64,000 nucleotides of DNA. Origin: Vibrio toranzoniae. Lineage in GTDB: Bacteria; Pseudomonadota; Gammaproteobacteria; Enterobacterales; Vibrionaceae. Positions 18,033-27,751 of the stretch are shown one piece after another. Every line of letters starts with the position of its first letter. Positions within the stretch are counted from its first letter, which is position 1. The notes beneath the pieces are model-generated. The model was not told where the DNA came from, searched no databases, and worked only from the letters and a program-made list of their open reading frames with translations. The DNA is taken from assembly GCF_024347655.1 (NCBI RefSeq), contig NZ_AP025515.1:1116001-1180000 (forward strand). Direction: 5' to 3'. A program made the translations under genes and the position numbers.

Positions 18033-18060
18033 AAATGGCTCCGTAACGGGAGCCATTTTT
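18033..18060 (+). terminator. Terminator after the cystatin-like gene
   Basis: AAATGGCTCC/GGAGCCATTT, 10-bp stem with 6-base loop GTAACG, then a T-run. Confidence 0.8.
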
Positions 18061-18115
18061 GATTCTGAAGAGGGGCTATGTAGTGAATCCCATAAAAATT
18101 GTTGAATTCGAACTC

Positions 18116-18673
18116 CTATAACTCTTTCACACAAGCACGACTTATGTCTTCATCAATGTAGGCCATCCCAAGTTTGTTGAGATAGTCCATGCGATCAGCA
18201 GTACGTAATTCTATGTCAGGGCCTACAATGTTGTTTTCTTGATAGATCTGACCCAAGTGTTCTATGAATTGCTCTCCCGTATTCATCATTAGTAGGCTCA
18301 TAGCACCAACGTCTGGTCTTACTTTTTCACGTTGTTGTTCTGATAGGTTCACCGCTAACACGACTGGTAGTTCTGTACCTGCAAAACGAACACTGCGCTC
18401 ACGAACGGTTTGTTGAGCCCAGTAATACGCGAGCTCTTTACTCTGAGTTAAAAAGATAGGTTGGACGGATTCTGTGTAGTCGTTTCCGATAGTAGCCATG
18501 GTTTTTAAGGCAGCTTCGGTGAGTGATTTGTCGCCAGAGCGCTTGAGCCCTTGAGCTTTAATTGAATCAAGTAAGGCAGAAGATGTACCGTGATACCAAG
18601 TCTCACCAGTAGCGAAACCATTTTCTGACAGCAGTGTTTTAGCATCTTGTAGGTGTGTCGGTATTGAAGTCAT
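18116..18673 (-). CDS. ADP-ribosyltransferase/KptA-like protein of unknown role
   Basis: 185 residues from the ATG at 18673, which has GAG eight bases upstream; a TTG four codons earlier lacks a ribosome site. Near the N-terminus is WYHGTSSALLDSIKAQGL (residues 26-43), the His-Gly-Thr-Ser plus helix plus Gly-Leu pattern of the NAD-binding core in ADP-ribosyltransferases and RNA 2'-phosphotransferases. IFLTQSKELAYYWAQQ follows, resembling their second core strand (the usual Tyr/Ser position). A catalytic Glu is not assignable by eye. No signal peptide, so cytosolic. Function is not known; the fold call is inference from motifs. Confidence 0.55.
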   Translation of the reverse strand: MTSIPTHLQDAKTLLSENGFATGETWYHGTSSALLDSIKAQGLKRSGDKSLTEAALKTMATIGNDYTESVQPIFLTQSKELAYYWAQQTVRERSVRFAGTELPVVLAVNLSEQQREKVRPDVGAMSLLMMNTGEQFIEHLGQIYQENNIVGPDIELRTADRMDYLNKLGMAYIDEDISRACVKEL

Positions 18674-18877
18674 AGGCACTCTCAATAAATAGGAAAATCA
18701 TCAAACAGAATGTGCTCAGTTTAAACAGAATTTTTCAGGGCAACAGTGGTGTGGAACACAAATCTGAGGCTTTGAGATGAAGCTGGCAGTACTAGCTTCA
18801 TCCCAAAACCTCCTCCCTCCCAGCACCTAACAGGGAAAAGGGAAGGGGAGATTTTAGAGGGGAAACGCTGTTAACGA

Positions 18878-20476
18878 TTAATCAAATTGATTAGACGTAT
18901 TCGCTTCACCCGCTGCCTTTAGTGCATTTTCGCCAGCAAAGTATTCTTTGTGGTCGTCACCCATATCAGAACCAGACATATTTTGGTGTTTAACACAGGC
19001 GATACCTTGGCGGATTTCCTTACGTTGAACATTAGCAACGTAACCCAGCATGCCTTGGTCACCAAAGTACTCTTTAGCTAGGTTGTCGGTAGACAAAGCA
19101 GCAGTGTGGTAAGTCGGTAGAGTGATCAAGTGGTGGAAGATACCCGCTTCACGAGATGCGTCCGCTTGGAATGTACGAATCTTGTCGTCAGCACTTGCAG
19201 ACAGTTCAGTTTCGTCGTATTCCGCGCTCATTAGGTTCGCACGATCGTAAGCTGATACATCTTTACCTTCAGCAACCAATGCATCGTAAGCTTGCTGACG
19301 GAAGTTTAGTGTCCAGTTGAATGATGGAGAGTTGTTGTAAACCAGTTTCGCGTTAGGGTGAACTTCGCGAACGCCGTCCATCATCTCTTTGATTTGACCG
19401 ATGTGTGGTTTCTCAGTTTCAATCCAAAGTAGATCAGCACCTGCGTTAATAGCTTCAATACAGTCAAATACACAACGGTCTTCACCGGTACCTTCGCGGA
19501 ATTGGTATAAGCCTGAAGGTAGACGCTTAGGTCGAACTAGCTTGCCGTCACGGTTAAAGCAAACGTCGCCTTCTGCCATATCTGCAACATCGATCTCTTC
19601 AACATCTAGGTATGAGTTGTAGACATCACCTTGGTCGCCCGGCTCTTTCACTACGGCGATTTCTTTTGTTAGACCAGCACCTTGTGAATCAGTACGAGCA
19701 ACAATGATGCCGTTATCGATGCCTAATTCAAGGAATGCGTAACGAAGTGCGCGAAGTTTTGCGTGGAAATCAGCGTGTGGCACCGTTACTTTGCCGTCTT
19801 GGTGACCACATTGCTTCTCATCGGCAACTTGGTTTTCAATTTGTAGACAACAAGCGCCCGCTTCAATCATCTGCTTAGCCATTAGGTATGTTGCTTCCGC
19901 ATTACCGAAACCTGCATCGATATCTGCGATGATTGGCACCACGTGTGTCACATGGTTGTCGATTTTGTCTTGGATAGTGTCTTGAAGGTTAACATCGCCC
20001 GCTTCACGTGCAGCGTCTAGTTCACGGAATAAACCACCCAGTTCACGAGCATCCGCTTGGCGCAAGAAGGTGTATAGCTCTTCTACTAGGCCTGCAACCG
20101 ATGTTTTCTCATGCATTGATTGGTCTGGAAGTGGACCGAAGTCAGAGCGAAGTGCAGCTACCATCCAACCCGAAAGGTATAAGTAGCGGCGATCTGTCTT
20201 GCCATCAAAGTGCTTTTTAATTGAGATCAGTTTTTGTTGGCCGATGAAACCATGCCAGCACCCCAGAGACTGAGTGTATTGAGAGCTATCCTTGTCGTAA
20301 GCCGCCATGTCTGCACGCATAATATCAGCCGTGTATTGCGCAATATCTAAACCGGTTTTGAATTTGTTTTGAGCTCGCATACGAGCAGCAGATTCAGGGT
20401 TAATTGCATCCCATGGAGCACCAGCAGCGCTTTTTGCAACTTCAATCTTTTCGATATCTTGTGTAATTTGCGACAT
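18878..20476 (-). CDS. aceA: Isocitrate lyase
   Basis: 532 residues, the long form found in Pseudomonas/Acinetobacter-type isocitrate lyases. Isocitrate is cleaved to glyoxylate and succinate. The catalytic cysteine motif appears as KQCGHQDGK instead of the KKCGH of the E. coli type, as expected for this subfamily. VVPIIADIDAGFGN, a metal-binding region, and WIETEKPH are clear. AAGGAATAGTT precedes the ATG. A divergent LysR gene and the malate synthase gene complete a glyoxylate-shunt locus. Confidence 0.95.
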   Translation of the reverse strand: MSQITQDIEKIEVAKSAAGAPWDAINPESAARMRAQNKFKTGLDIAQYTADIMRADMAAYDKDSSQYTQSLGCWHGFIGQQKLISIKKHFDGKTDRRYLYLSGWMVAALRSDFGPLPDQSMHEKTSVAGLVEELYTFLRQADARELGGLFRELDAAREAGDVNLQDTIQDKIDNHVTHVVPIIADIDAGFGNAEATYLMAKQMIEAGACCLQIENQVADEKQCGHQDGKVTVPHADFHAKLRALRYAFLELGIDNGIIVARTDSQGAGLTKEIAVVKEPGDQGDVYNSYLDVEEIDVADMAEGDVCFNRDGKLVRPKRLPSGLYQFREGTGEDRCVFDCIEAINAGADLLWIETEKPHIGQIKEMMDGVREVHPNAKLVYNNSPSFNWTLNFRQQAYDALVAEGKDVSAYDRANLMSAEYDETELSASADDKIRTFQADASREAGIFHHLITLPTYHTAALSTDNLAKEYFGDQGMLGYVANVQRKEIRQGIACVKHQNMSGSDMGDDHKEYFAGENALKAAGEANTSNQFD

Positions 20477-20617
20477 AACTATTCCTTAGTTTCACGTGGA
20501 CATGTTGGCCAATTCGGCGAGGTCATTTGATTTGGATTAAATCTAACCATGGACAAAGAATAACCATGTATGTGATAATTTTGTTAATTTATAGTTATTA
20601 TATTCGGTATTTTTCTT

Positions 20618-21571
20618 ATGAATATTGCTCGTATAGACCTTAATTTACTTGTGTATTTAGATATGCTGCTACGCGAAAGAAACGTAACACGAGCGGCAAA
20701 TCAATTAGGAATCACTCAGCCAGCTATGAGTAATGGACTGCGCCGATTGCGTGATCTGTTTGAAGACCCACTGTTGGTGAGAACCAGTGAAGGAATGGTT
20801 CCAACTGAGCGCGCGCAAAAGTTGCAGCCGCTGGTTCGCAACATATTGGCGAATGTAGAAAAGACACTCCAGCCCACCACTGAGTTTAGGGCAGAAGATA
20901 GCGAACGTGTGTTCCGTATCATGGCGAGTGATTATGCTGAATCAACCCTTATTCAGCCGTTGCTCAAGAAGTTGAGTGAGATAGCACCGAAAATACGACT
21001 GGATATAATGACGCCAAGTGATGTGAGCTATCAGGATGTAGAGCAAGGCACTGTGGACATTATCATCAACCGTTTTGATGACATTCCACAATCCTTTCAC
21101 CAGATGAGCCTTTGGCATGACGGGTTCTCTTGCCTATTCAGCTGTGATAATCCAATAGCCGATAACTTTGATATTTTGTCTTATTTAAAGGCGCAACATA
21201 TCTGGGTAAGTAAGACGGGGATGGGAACCGGAGTCGGGATCAACCCAAGTGAAGCGCAAAAGCTCGGTTGGATAGATGAAGCGTTAATGCGTATTGGTAA
21301 AACCCGAAATATCACGGTGTTTACCCGACATTACCTATCTGCGATTCTCTTTGCTCAGCAGAAAAACCTTATCCTTACTATTCCAACTAAAGCCGCGCAA
21401 TTGCAGCGCAACAATCCTAATTTGTTAATCAAACCAGCCCCATTTGCGATTGAACCTTTTGAGGTGAAAATGGCGTGGAGCCCATTATTACAAACCAATC
21501 CAGACCATCAGTGGATGCGCCGATTGATTAAAAGCGTCGCCAATGAAATAGAAAGCGGTGTGACGGAATAA
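20618..21571 (+). CDS. LysR-family regulator of the glyoxylate-shunt locus
   Basis: 317 residues. The N-terminal winged HTH (about 1-65) reads LNLLVYLDMLLRERNVTRAANQLGITQPAMSNGLRRLRDLFEDPLL in outline. An effector-binding domain of LysR type runs from about 90 (FRIMASDYAESTLIQPLLKKL). It lies between aceA (divergent, 141 bases) and the malate synthase gene (same strand, 155 bases downstream), so local control of both is likely. The motif pattern AGTTAT...ATATTC occurs in both intergenic regions (near 20593 and, inverted, near 21600) and may be its binding site. Effector unknown. Confidence 0.88.
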   Translation: MNIARIDLNLLVYLDMLLRERNVTRAANQLGITQPAMSNGLRRLRDLFEDPLLVRTSEGMVPTERAQKLQPLVRNILANVEKTLQPTTEFRAEDSERVFRIMASDYAESTLIQPLLKKLSEIAPKIRLDIMTPSDVSYQDVEQGTVDIIINRFDDIPQSFHQMSLWHDGFSCLFSCDNPIADNFDILSYLKAQHIWVSKTGMGTGVGINPSEAQKLGWIDEALMRIGKTRNITVFTRHYLSAILFAQQKNLILTIPTKAAQLQRNNPNLLIKPAPFAIEPFEVKMAWSPLLQTNPDHQWMRRLIKSVANEIESGVTE

Positions 21572-21726
21572 CATAGCTTGCATGGTATTTTTTATATGAA
21601 TATTCAGTATAACTGGCATAAATTAGCTAAATTTACGCCTGTTAAGTAAGTTTAAACGAGTTATTTAAATTTAAGTCAGTTAAGTAAATATATTGAGTAG
21701 TCATCAGTTAGCTTGAGAGAGATTTT

Positions 21727-23910
21727 ATGAGCAGTCGTATTCAACAGGGAAGCTTGAACATTGATAGCACCCTCTACCAATTAATTAATGAGCAAGTCAT
21801 TCCTGGAACAGGCATTGTTGCAGAAGACTTTTGGCAATCTTTCGCAGCCATCCTTAAAGATTTGGCACCAAAGAATCGAGCTCTGCTTATCAAGCGTGAC
21901 GATCTTCAACATCAAATCGATGTGTGGCACCAAGAACGTGCTGGTCAAACACTGGATGCGGCCGAGTACAAACAGTTCCTACAGCAGATTGGCTACCTAG
22001 TGCCTGAAGGCGAAGACTTCCAAGTTACCACCACAAGCGTAGAGCCTGAAATTGCAACACAAGCTGGGCCGCAGCTTGTAGTGCCTATTATGAACGCGCG
22101 ATTTGCACTTAACGCGGCTAATGCGCGCTGGGGCAGTTTATACGATGCGCTTTACGGCACCGATGTGATCAGCGAAAGCGACGGTGCAGAGAAAGGTGGA
22201 AGCTTTAACCCTGTTCGTGGCGCTAAAGTCGTGAGCTATGCTCGCGGGTTCCTTGATGACGCCGCACCGCTGAATGGTGTTTCTCATAAAGACGTAACCA
22301 AATACAGCATCAGCAATGTGAGCATCGGCAACACGCTGACAGCAACGCTAGATAATGGCGAAGAAGTCACTCTAATTGATCGTAACCAGTTTATTGGTTA
22401 TCAAGGAGACGCAAGCGCGCCTTCTTGTATCCTGCTTAAACACAACAATCTCCATATCGAAATTCAAATCGACCCGAGCGCGCCAATTGGTAGCGTCGAT
22501 GTGGCAGGTATTAAAGATGTGCTGGTGGAATCGGCACTGACCACGATTATGGATTGCGAAGATTCGGTCGCAGCGGTTGACGGTGAAGACAAAGCATTGG
22601 CTTACCAAAACTGGTTAGGCTTAATGAAGGGTGATCTGCAAGAGTCGCTAGAGAAAAACGGTAAAACCATTGTTCGTAATCTGAATCCCGATCGTCAATA
22701 CACCAGTGTGACGGGGGGGGAAATCTCACTTAAAGGTCGCAGCATGTTGTTCATACGCAACGTGGGCCACCTAATGACGAACCCTGCGATTATTGATGCC
22801 GAAGGTAATGAAGTGCCTGAAGGTATTATGGATGGCATGGTGACATCGCTCATTGCAATGCATGATTTAAAGGGTAATAGCCCGTACCAAAATTCGACCG
22901 CGAACAGCATCAATATTGTAAAACCTAAGATGCATGGCCCAGAAGAAGTGGCTTTCACCAATGAGTTGTTTGGCCGCATTGAAGATGCATTAGGTTTAGA
23001 CCGCTTCACGATTAAAGTTGGCATCATGGACGAAGAGCGTCGTACCTCTGTGAACTTGAAAGAGTGTATTCGCGCAGCCAAAGATCGTGTCGTCTTTATC
23101 AACACAGGTTTCCTAGACCGAACGGGTGATGAGATCCATACCAGTATGGAAGCGGGTCCGTTTGCTCCTAAAACACAGCTTAAAACCATGACTTGGATCG
23201 GCGCATACGAAGATCAAAACGTTGATCTTGGCTTAGTTTGTGGCCTGCAAGGTAAAGCCCAGATTGGTAAAGGTATGTGGCCAGAACCAGATAACATGGC
23301 CAAGATGATGGATGCAAAAATCGGACACCCACAAGCGGGTGCAAATACTGCTTGGGTTCCATCACCAACGGCTGCGACTCTGCATGCTTTGCACTACCAT
23401 AAAGTGAATGTACCAAGCCGTCAGAAAGAGCTTCGCGAGCGTGTGAGAGCAAATGTTGACGATATTCTAACTATCCCGTTGCTAGGCAATCAAAAGCTGA
23501 CTGCTCAAGATATCCAAAATGAATTGGACAACAATACGCAAGGTATTCTTGGTTACGTAGTGCGTTGGATTGACCAAGGCGTAGGTTGTTCGAAAGTACC
23601 TGATATTAACGATGTAGGGCTAATGGAAGACCGAGCGACGCTGCGTATTTCAAGCCAACACATCGCTAACTGGTTACGTCACGGTATTTGCGATGAAGCC
23701 CAAGTAATGAAAACCATGAAGCGCATGGCAGCAGTGGTTGATGAGCAAAATGCAGGGGATCCAAGCTACCAAAACATGGCGCCTGATTTCGAAAACAGCA
23801 TTGCGTTTTCAGCTGCGTGTCAGTTGGTATTTGAAGGCTGTGCTCAGCCAAGTGGTTACACCGAGCCTGTATTGCATGCTATGCGACTGAAGTTAAAAGC
23901 ACTTGCATAA
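21727..23910 (+). CDS. glcB: Malate synthase G
   Basis: 727 residues, the length of the monomeric G isoform. It condenses glyoxylate with acetyl-CoA to malate. The TIM-barrel core is interrupted by the G-type alpha/beta insertion (about 140-265), and active-site stretches follow (IMDCEDSVAAVDGEDK, MEAGPFAPK, ASCS-like C-terminal region around FSAACQLVFEGC). GAGAGA precedes the ATG. It pairs with aceA for growth on two-carbon units. The insertion domain is relevant because a stand-alone relative is encoded at 41190. Confidence 0.95.
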   Translation: MSSRIQQGSLNIDSTLYQLINEQVIPGTGIVAEDFWQSFAAILKDLAPKNRALLIKRDDLQHQIDVWHQERAGQTLDAAEYKQFLQQIGYLVPEGEDFQVTTTSVEPEIATQAGPQLVVPIMNARFALNAANARWGSLYDALYGTDVISESDGAEKGGSFNPVRGAKVVSYARGFLDDAAPLNGVSHKDVTKYSISNVSIGNTLTATLDNGEEVTLIDRNQFIGYQGDASAPSCILLKHNNLHIEIQIDPSAPIGSVDVAGIKDVLVESALTTIMDCEDSVAAVDGEDKALAYQNWLGLMKGDLQESLEKNGKTIVRNLNPDRQYTSVTGGEISLKGRSMLFIRNVGHLMTNPAIIDAEGNEVPEGIMDGMVTSLIAMHDLKGNSPYQNSTANSINIVKPKMHGPEEVAFTNELFGRIEDALGLDRFTIKVGIMDEERRTSVNLKECIRAAKDRVVFINTGFLDRTGDEIHTSMEAGPFAPKTQLKTMTWIGAYEDQNVDLGLVCGLQGKAQIGKGMWPEPDNMAKMMDAKIGHPQAGANTAWVPSPTAATLHALHYHKVNVPSRQKELRERVRANVDDILTIPLLGNQKLTAQDIQNELDNNTQGILGYVVRWIDQGVGCSKVPDINDVGLMEDRATLRISSQHIANWLRHGICDEAQVMKTMKRMAAVVDEQNAGDPSYQNMAPDFENSIAFSAACQLVFEGCAQPSGYTEPVLHAMRLKLKALA

Positions 23911-24046
23911 AACAAGGCTGCTAAATTGTTAGATAGCTAGAGAACAAAATAGCGAAGCAACCGTGTTACAGAATAACTAAATAACAACGTCACTCAATAA
24001 TAAAACCACTAAGAAAAGAAACACCCATTTAAACCGAGCCCAAGGT

Positions 24047-24075
24047 GCCGCGCTATATAGCGCGGCTTTTTTTTT
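24047..24075 (+). terminator. Strong terminator after malate synthase
   Basis: Perfect 20-base palindrome GCCGCGCTATATAGCGCGGC followed by nine T. Confidence 0.92.
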
Positions 24076-24138
24076 GAGTGTTTTCGGGAATGGAAAGGGA
24101 AGAACTGACTTAGTGATAAAACGTATTCACAACTAACT

Positions 24139-25566
24139 TCATTTTCCACCAAAACAAAGATACTTGATATCCATGTACTCATCGATGCCTTCTTTAGCGC
24201 CTTCGCGGCCAATACCTGATTGCTTAACCCCACCGAAAGGTGCAACCTCAGTTGAGATCATGCCGTCGTTAATTCCAACCATCCCGTACTCAAGCGCTTC
24301 TGCTATTTTCCACACTCGGTGGATATCCTGGCTGTAGAAGTAAGACGCCAAGCCATAAATGGTGTCGTTCGCCATTTCGATCAGCTCTTCATCGCTATTG
24401 AACTTCATAACAGGAGCGACAGGGCCAAAGATCTCTTGTTGAACGATGTCCATATCGTGCTTCACGTCTTTAAGAATGACAGGCTGAATGAATCGGCCCG
24501 CAAGCTCTTGTGTTGGGGTGACAGGCAATGCACCTTGTTCAATGGCGCGGTCAATCAAACCTTGAATGTTCTGTTTCGCTCTTTCACTGATCACTGGGCC
24601 AATATTTACGCCTTCGTCTAATCCGTTGCCAATTTTGAGTTGCTGCACCGCTTGGTCGAATTTAGCCACAAACTCATCGTGCACTTTGCTATGAACATAG
24701 AATCGGTTAGCACAAACACAGGTTTGCCCTGCATTACGGAATTTCGAAGCCATTGCGCCTTGAACCGCAGCATCGATATCGGCATCGTCAAACACAATAA
24801 ATGGAGCATTACCGCCAAGCTCCATCGAGGTACGTTTGATGCCTTTTGCCGCTTGAGCCATCAAGATACTGCCGACGCGAGTAGAACCTGTAAAAGAGAT
24901 CTTCTTGATCAATGGATGTGATGTGAATAGCTCACCAATCTGTTCTGGGCTGTCACCCAATACCACTTGAAGCAGATCTTTAGGGACACCCGCTTGATAA
25001 GCCAGCTCAACAACAGCAAACGCAGAAAGTGGCGTTTCGTCAGAAGGCTTCACAATAAAACTACACCCAGCCGCTAGAGCAGGCGCAGCCTTACGAGTGA
25101 TCATCGCAATCGGGAAGTTCCACGGTGTGATGGCACATGCGACGCCAATTGGCTGCTTGATTGTCACTAAACGCTTATCCCCAGCGGTACTTGGAATCGA
25201 GTCACCATAAGTGCGCTTGGCTTCTTCGGCGAACCATTCAATAAAGCTTGCACCATAAACCACTTCGCCAGCAGCTTCTACCAACGGCTTGCCTTGTTCA
25301 ATCGTCATTAAGTGAGCAAGATCATCCTTGTTTTCAAGGATCAGTTGATGCCAAGCCTTCAATATCGCAGCACGAGATTTAGCAGGAATTTTCGCCCACT
25401 CTTTCTGCGCAATATGAGCTCGCTCGATAGCACTGTCTAATTCCGCCTCAGATGAGATAGGCGCATGCCCAATAAGCTCACCCGTTGCTGGATTGCTCAC
25501 GGCAACCGCGTTATTCGCTTCTGTCACCATAAAAGAGAGTAAGCGCTGGTTATTAATTTCTAGCAT
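24139..25566 (-). CDS. gabD: NAD(P)-dependent aldehyde dehydrogenase, succinate-semialdehyde type
   Basis: 475 residues of the ALDH superfamily. Visible are the cofactor region TPWNFPIAMITRKAAPALAAG, the FTGSTRVG turn, the catalytic Glu in ELGGNAP and the catalytic Cys in GQTCVCANR (a second Cys two residues on, seen in GabD-type enzymes). It oxidises a semialdehyde to the acid. GabD is the closest family type, but no gabT transaminase is nearby; the divergent IclR gene and the sulfonate genes beyond it leave another aldehyde possible. AAGGA lies six bases before the ATG. Confidence 0.85.
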   Translation of the reverse strand: MLEINNQRLLSFMVTEANNAVAVSNPATGELIGHAPISSEAELDSAIERAHIAQKEWAKIPAKSRAAILKAWHQLILENKDDLAHLMTIEQGKPLVEAAGEVVYGASFIEWFAEEAKRTYGDSIPSTAGDKRLVTIKQPIGVACAITPWNFPIAMITRKAAPALAAGCSFIVKPSDETPLSAFAVVELAYQAGVPKDLLQVVLGDSPEQIGELFTSHPLIKKISFTGSTRVGSILMAQAAKGIKRTSMELGGNAPFIVFDDADIDAAVQGAMASKFRNAGQTCVCANRFYVHSKVHDEFVAKFDQAVQQLKIGNGLDEGVNIGPVISERAKQNIQGLIDRAIEQGALPVTPTQELAGRFIQPVILKDVKHDMDIVQQEIFGPVAPVMKFNSDEELIEMANDTIYGLASYFYSQDIHRVWKIAEALEYGMVGINDGMISTEVAPFGGVKQSGIGREGAKEGIDEYMDIKYLCFGGK

Positions 25567-25660
25567 GTGATTCCTTCTTGATGATTACTTAACACGTGTT
25601 GGTGCTGTTATTGAGTTGATGTCTATGGCAGTGCTGATGATTCGCTTTAGCCTACCAAGG

Positions 25661-26449
25661 TTATTCTTGCGCCCAGTTGTCTGCCTCTATCTTTGCCAAT
25701 GCTTTCGCGGCTTTTTGTAGAGCAGGTAGGAACTTGATCGCTTCGTCTGGTTTCACTCGAATCACTGGTGCTTGGATTGCTAAACCGAGATTGGATTGAC
25801 CGGTTGGCGATGGAATGAGTACCGCAATACACACCAAACCCGGTAGAAACTCTTCATCATCAATCGCAAAGCCTTGGATCTTCGCTTGTTCGATGTCTTG
25901 CTCTAACACTGAGTAGTCAGTGATGGTTTTGACTGTGTACTGAGTCAGTGGCACGTTTTCGATCAGTCTTCTGCGTTGTGATTTCGACATGTGAGCCAAA
26001 AACAGTTTGCCTGTCGCTGAGCAGTGCACAGGAACGCGAGAGCCAGGCTGCAAGTGGAAGCGAAGTGGCGCTTCGGTCTCTGCGCGGTCAAGGTAGATGA
26101 TCTCACCGCTTGATAGTGCGGTTAGGTTGCAGCTCTCGCCGACTTCTGCTCGTAGGTTTTCAAGAATCGTGCGTCTTGCGCTGTGCATGGTGCTGTTGAA
26201 CAGAAGGTTTTCAGCCAACTTTCTGAGTCGAATACCAGAGCTGTAATGTTTTTCATCACCGTCTCTTTGAATGATGCCTGCGGATTCTAATTGTTGCAGC
26301 ATACGGTGCAGAGTGGGTTTCGGTAGTCCGGTTTCTTCAACGAGCCCTTGAAGGGAAATAAACTCGTCTTTTTGCGCTATCACCTCTAATAGTGCAAAAA
26401 GTCGGAGAGTGGGCGTATCTCCTTGAACTTGTGGTGTTTCTGTTTGCAT
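25661..26449 (-). CDS. IclR-family transcriptional regulator
   Basis: 262 residues from ATG 26449, which has AAGGA about ten bases upstream; in-frame ATGs further up lack a ribosome site. The N-terminal winged HTH reads LRLFALLEVIAQKDEFISLQGLVEETGLPKPTLHRMLQQLESAGII in outline. The C-terminal effector domain has the IclR signature (SRVPVHCSATGKLFLAHM, GFAIDDEEFLPGLVCIAVLI). It sits between gabD (same strand, downstream) and the divergent pta, so it probably regulates one or both, and perhaps the whole sulfonate region. It is not the MocR-type TauR used by alphaproteobacteria. Confidence 0.9.
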   Translation of the reverse strand: MQTETPQVQGDTPTLRLFALLEVIAQKDEFISLQGLVEETGLPKPTLHRMLQQLESAGIIQRDGDEKHYSSGIRLRKLAENLLFNSTMHSARRTILENLRAEVGESCNLTALSSGEIIYLDRAETEAPLRFHLQPGSRVPVHCSATGKLFLAHMSKSQRRRLIENVPLTQYTVKTITDYSVLEQDIEQAKIQGFAIDDEEFLPGLVCIAVLIPSPTGQSNLGLAIQAPVIRVKPDEAIKFLPALQKAAKALAKIEADNWAQE

Positions 26450-26569
26450 ACAGTGATTCATCCTTGCGATATGTCTATGTGTAAGAGTGTACATATCAAA
26501 TCAATATTCTTCAATTATCTGAATAAAATTTGACCTTTTTTATTATTTCAATAATATAAATGTAAATTA

Positions 26570-26600
26570 TGGAACAATTAATCTCAATAAATGGAATTTT
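26570..26600. promoter_or_regulatory. Candidate operator before pta (GGAAC/GGAAT words)
   Basis: TGGAACAATTA (26570-26580) and TGGAATTTT (26592-26600) lie just before pta. The first resembles, in inverted orientation, the GTTCCAATTTAAT word before xsc and tauX. Assignment to the IclR protein is inference. Confidence 0.35.
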
Positions 26601-26603
26601 AAG

Positions 26604-27695
26604 ATGAAAGCAATTGAACGGATTATTGATAAGGCGCACTTAGATCGTAAGCGTGTGGTTTTGAGCGAAGCGGAAGACCCTCGTGTACTCAAAGCGGCAC
26701 GATTAGCGATAGATAAGCAGCTCGCTTATATCACGCTGGTGGGCGACGAAAAGGCGATTATCGAAGCCGCTCAGTTGCATCATATTAACCTTGCGGGCAT
26801 TCACATTGTTTCACCACAAACATCAGCACTTAAAGTTGTGTTGGCTGAACGTCTGTATGAGTTAAGAAAAGCCAAAGACATGACTTATGAAGGTGCATTG
26901 GAGAAGGTCAAAGACCCACTGATTTTTGCCAACTTGATGGTGAGAGAAGGGTTAGTAGACGGCACGGTCAATGGCGCGGTTTATACCACGTCTGATGTGG
27001 TGCGAGCTGCGTTGCAGATCATAGGTCCAGCACCAGACAGTGAATTGGTATCGAGTTTCTTTTTAATGATGTTGTGCGAGCCTTTCCACAACCTTAAAGG
27101 CGGCATGATTTTCAGTGATTGTGGTTTGGTGATTAACCCCAATGAAACCGAGCTTGCATCAATTGCAGTGGCGGCATCAAACAGTGCACAAACGCTGTTG
27201 ATGGAAGAGCCGAAAGTGGCAATGCTCTCGTTTTCGACCAATGGCAGTGCCAAGCATGAATCGGTTGATAAGGTGCGTAATGCCGCCCAGTTAGTGAAGC
27301 AGCGTTGCCCGGGAATTGCGGTTGATCAGGACGTTCAACTCGACGCGGCGATTGTGACTGAAATAGCAGCGAAAAAATTGCCCGATTCAGAGGTGAAGGG
27401 CGAATCTAACGTGTTGATATTTCCTAACCTAGAAGCTGGCAATATTGGTTACAAACTTGCTGAAAGGTTAGGTGGTGCGGTCGCGATTGGCCCGTTGCTG
27501 CAAGGGCTGAATCAACCTGCCAATGACTTATCCAGAGGGTGCAGCGCCGAAGATATCTTCAATGTAATCGCGGTGACTGCCGTGCAAGCACAGCAAGGCA
27601 AAACGGCAAGTCCAACGATGGATATTGAAGCTGATTCTAAAGAAACTCAAGAAGCTACAGAAAGAGCAGAATCAGAATTTGAGTTTAGGTACTAA
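26604..27695 (+). CDS. pta: Phosphate acetyltransferase, short form
   Basis: 363 residues: only the catalytic PTA_PTB domain, without the regulatory N-terminal half of the ~710-residue housekeeping Pta. It converts acetyl phosphate and CoA to acetyl-CoA. Typical stretches are VVLSEAEDPRVLKAA, MVREGLVDGTVNGAVYTTSDVVRAALQ and FPNLEAGNIGYKLAERLGG. Short Pta enzymes accompany Xsc in taurine degradation because Xsc releases acetyl phosphate, and xsc is 3.9 kb downstream. The acidic tail after residue 340 is unlike the core and looks dispensable. It is followed by the tauE-like gene in the same direction. Confidence 0.9.
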   Translation: MKAIERIIDKAHLDRKRVVLSEAEDPRVLKAARLAIDKQLAYITLVGDEKAIIEAAQLHHINLAGIHIVSPQTSALKVVLAERLYELRKAKDMTYEGALEKVKDPLIFANLMVREGLVDGTVNGAVYTTSDVVRAALQIIGPAPDSELVSSFFLMMLCEPFHNLKGGMIFSDCGLVINPNETELASIAVAASNSAQTLLMEEPKVAMLSFSTNGSAKHESVDKVRNAAQLVKQRCPGIAVDQDVQLDAAIVTEIAAKKLPDSEVKGESNVLIFPNLEAGNIGYKLAERLGGAVAIGPLLQGLNQPANDLSRGCSAEDIFNVIAVTAVQAQQGKTASPTMDIEADSKETQEATERAESEFEFRY

Positions 27696-27751
27696 GACTC
27701 AAATTCAAAGCTCGCTACATACTAAGTAAAAACACCTAATTAGGATTGCCA

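Noticed and set aside
18674..18685. TTG start four codons upstream for the ART-like protein
   Set aside because: No Shine-Dalgarno before it, whereas the ATG at 18673 has GAG at suitable spacing.
22695..23189. 164-codon minus-strand frame inside the malate synthase gene
   Set aside because: Antisense shadow of a strongly conserved coding sequence; composition is typical of a reverse-strand artefact.
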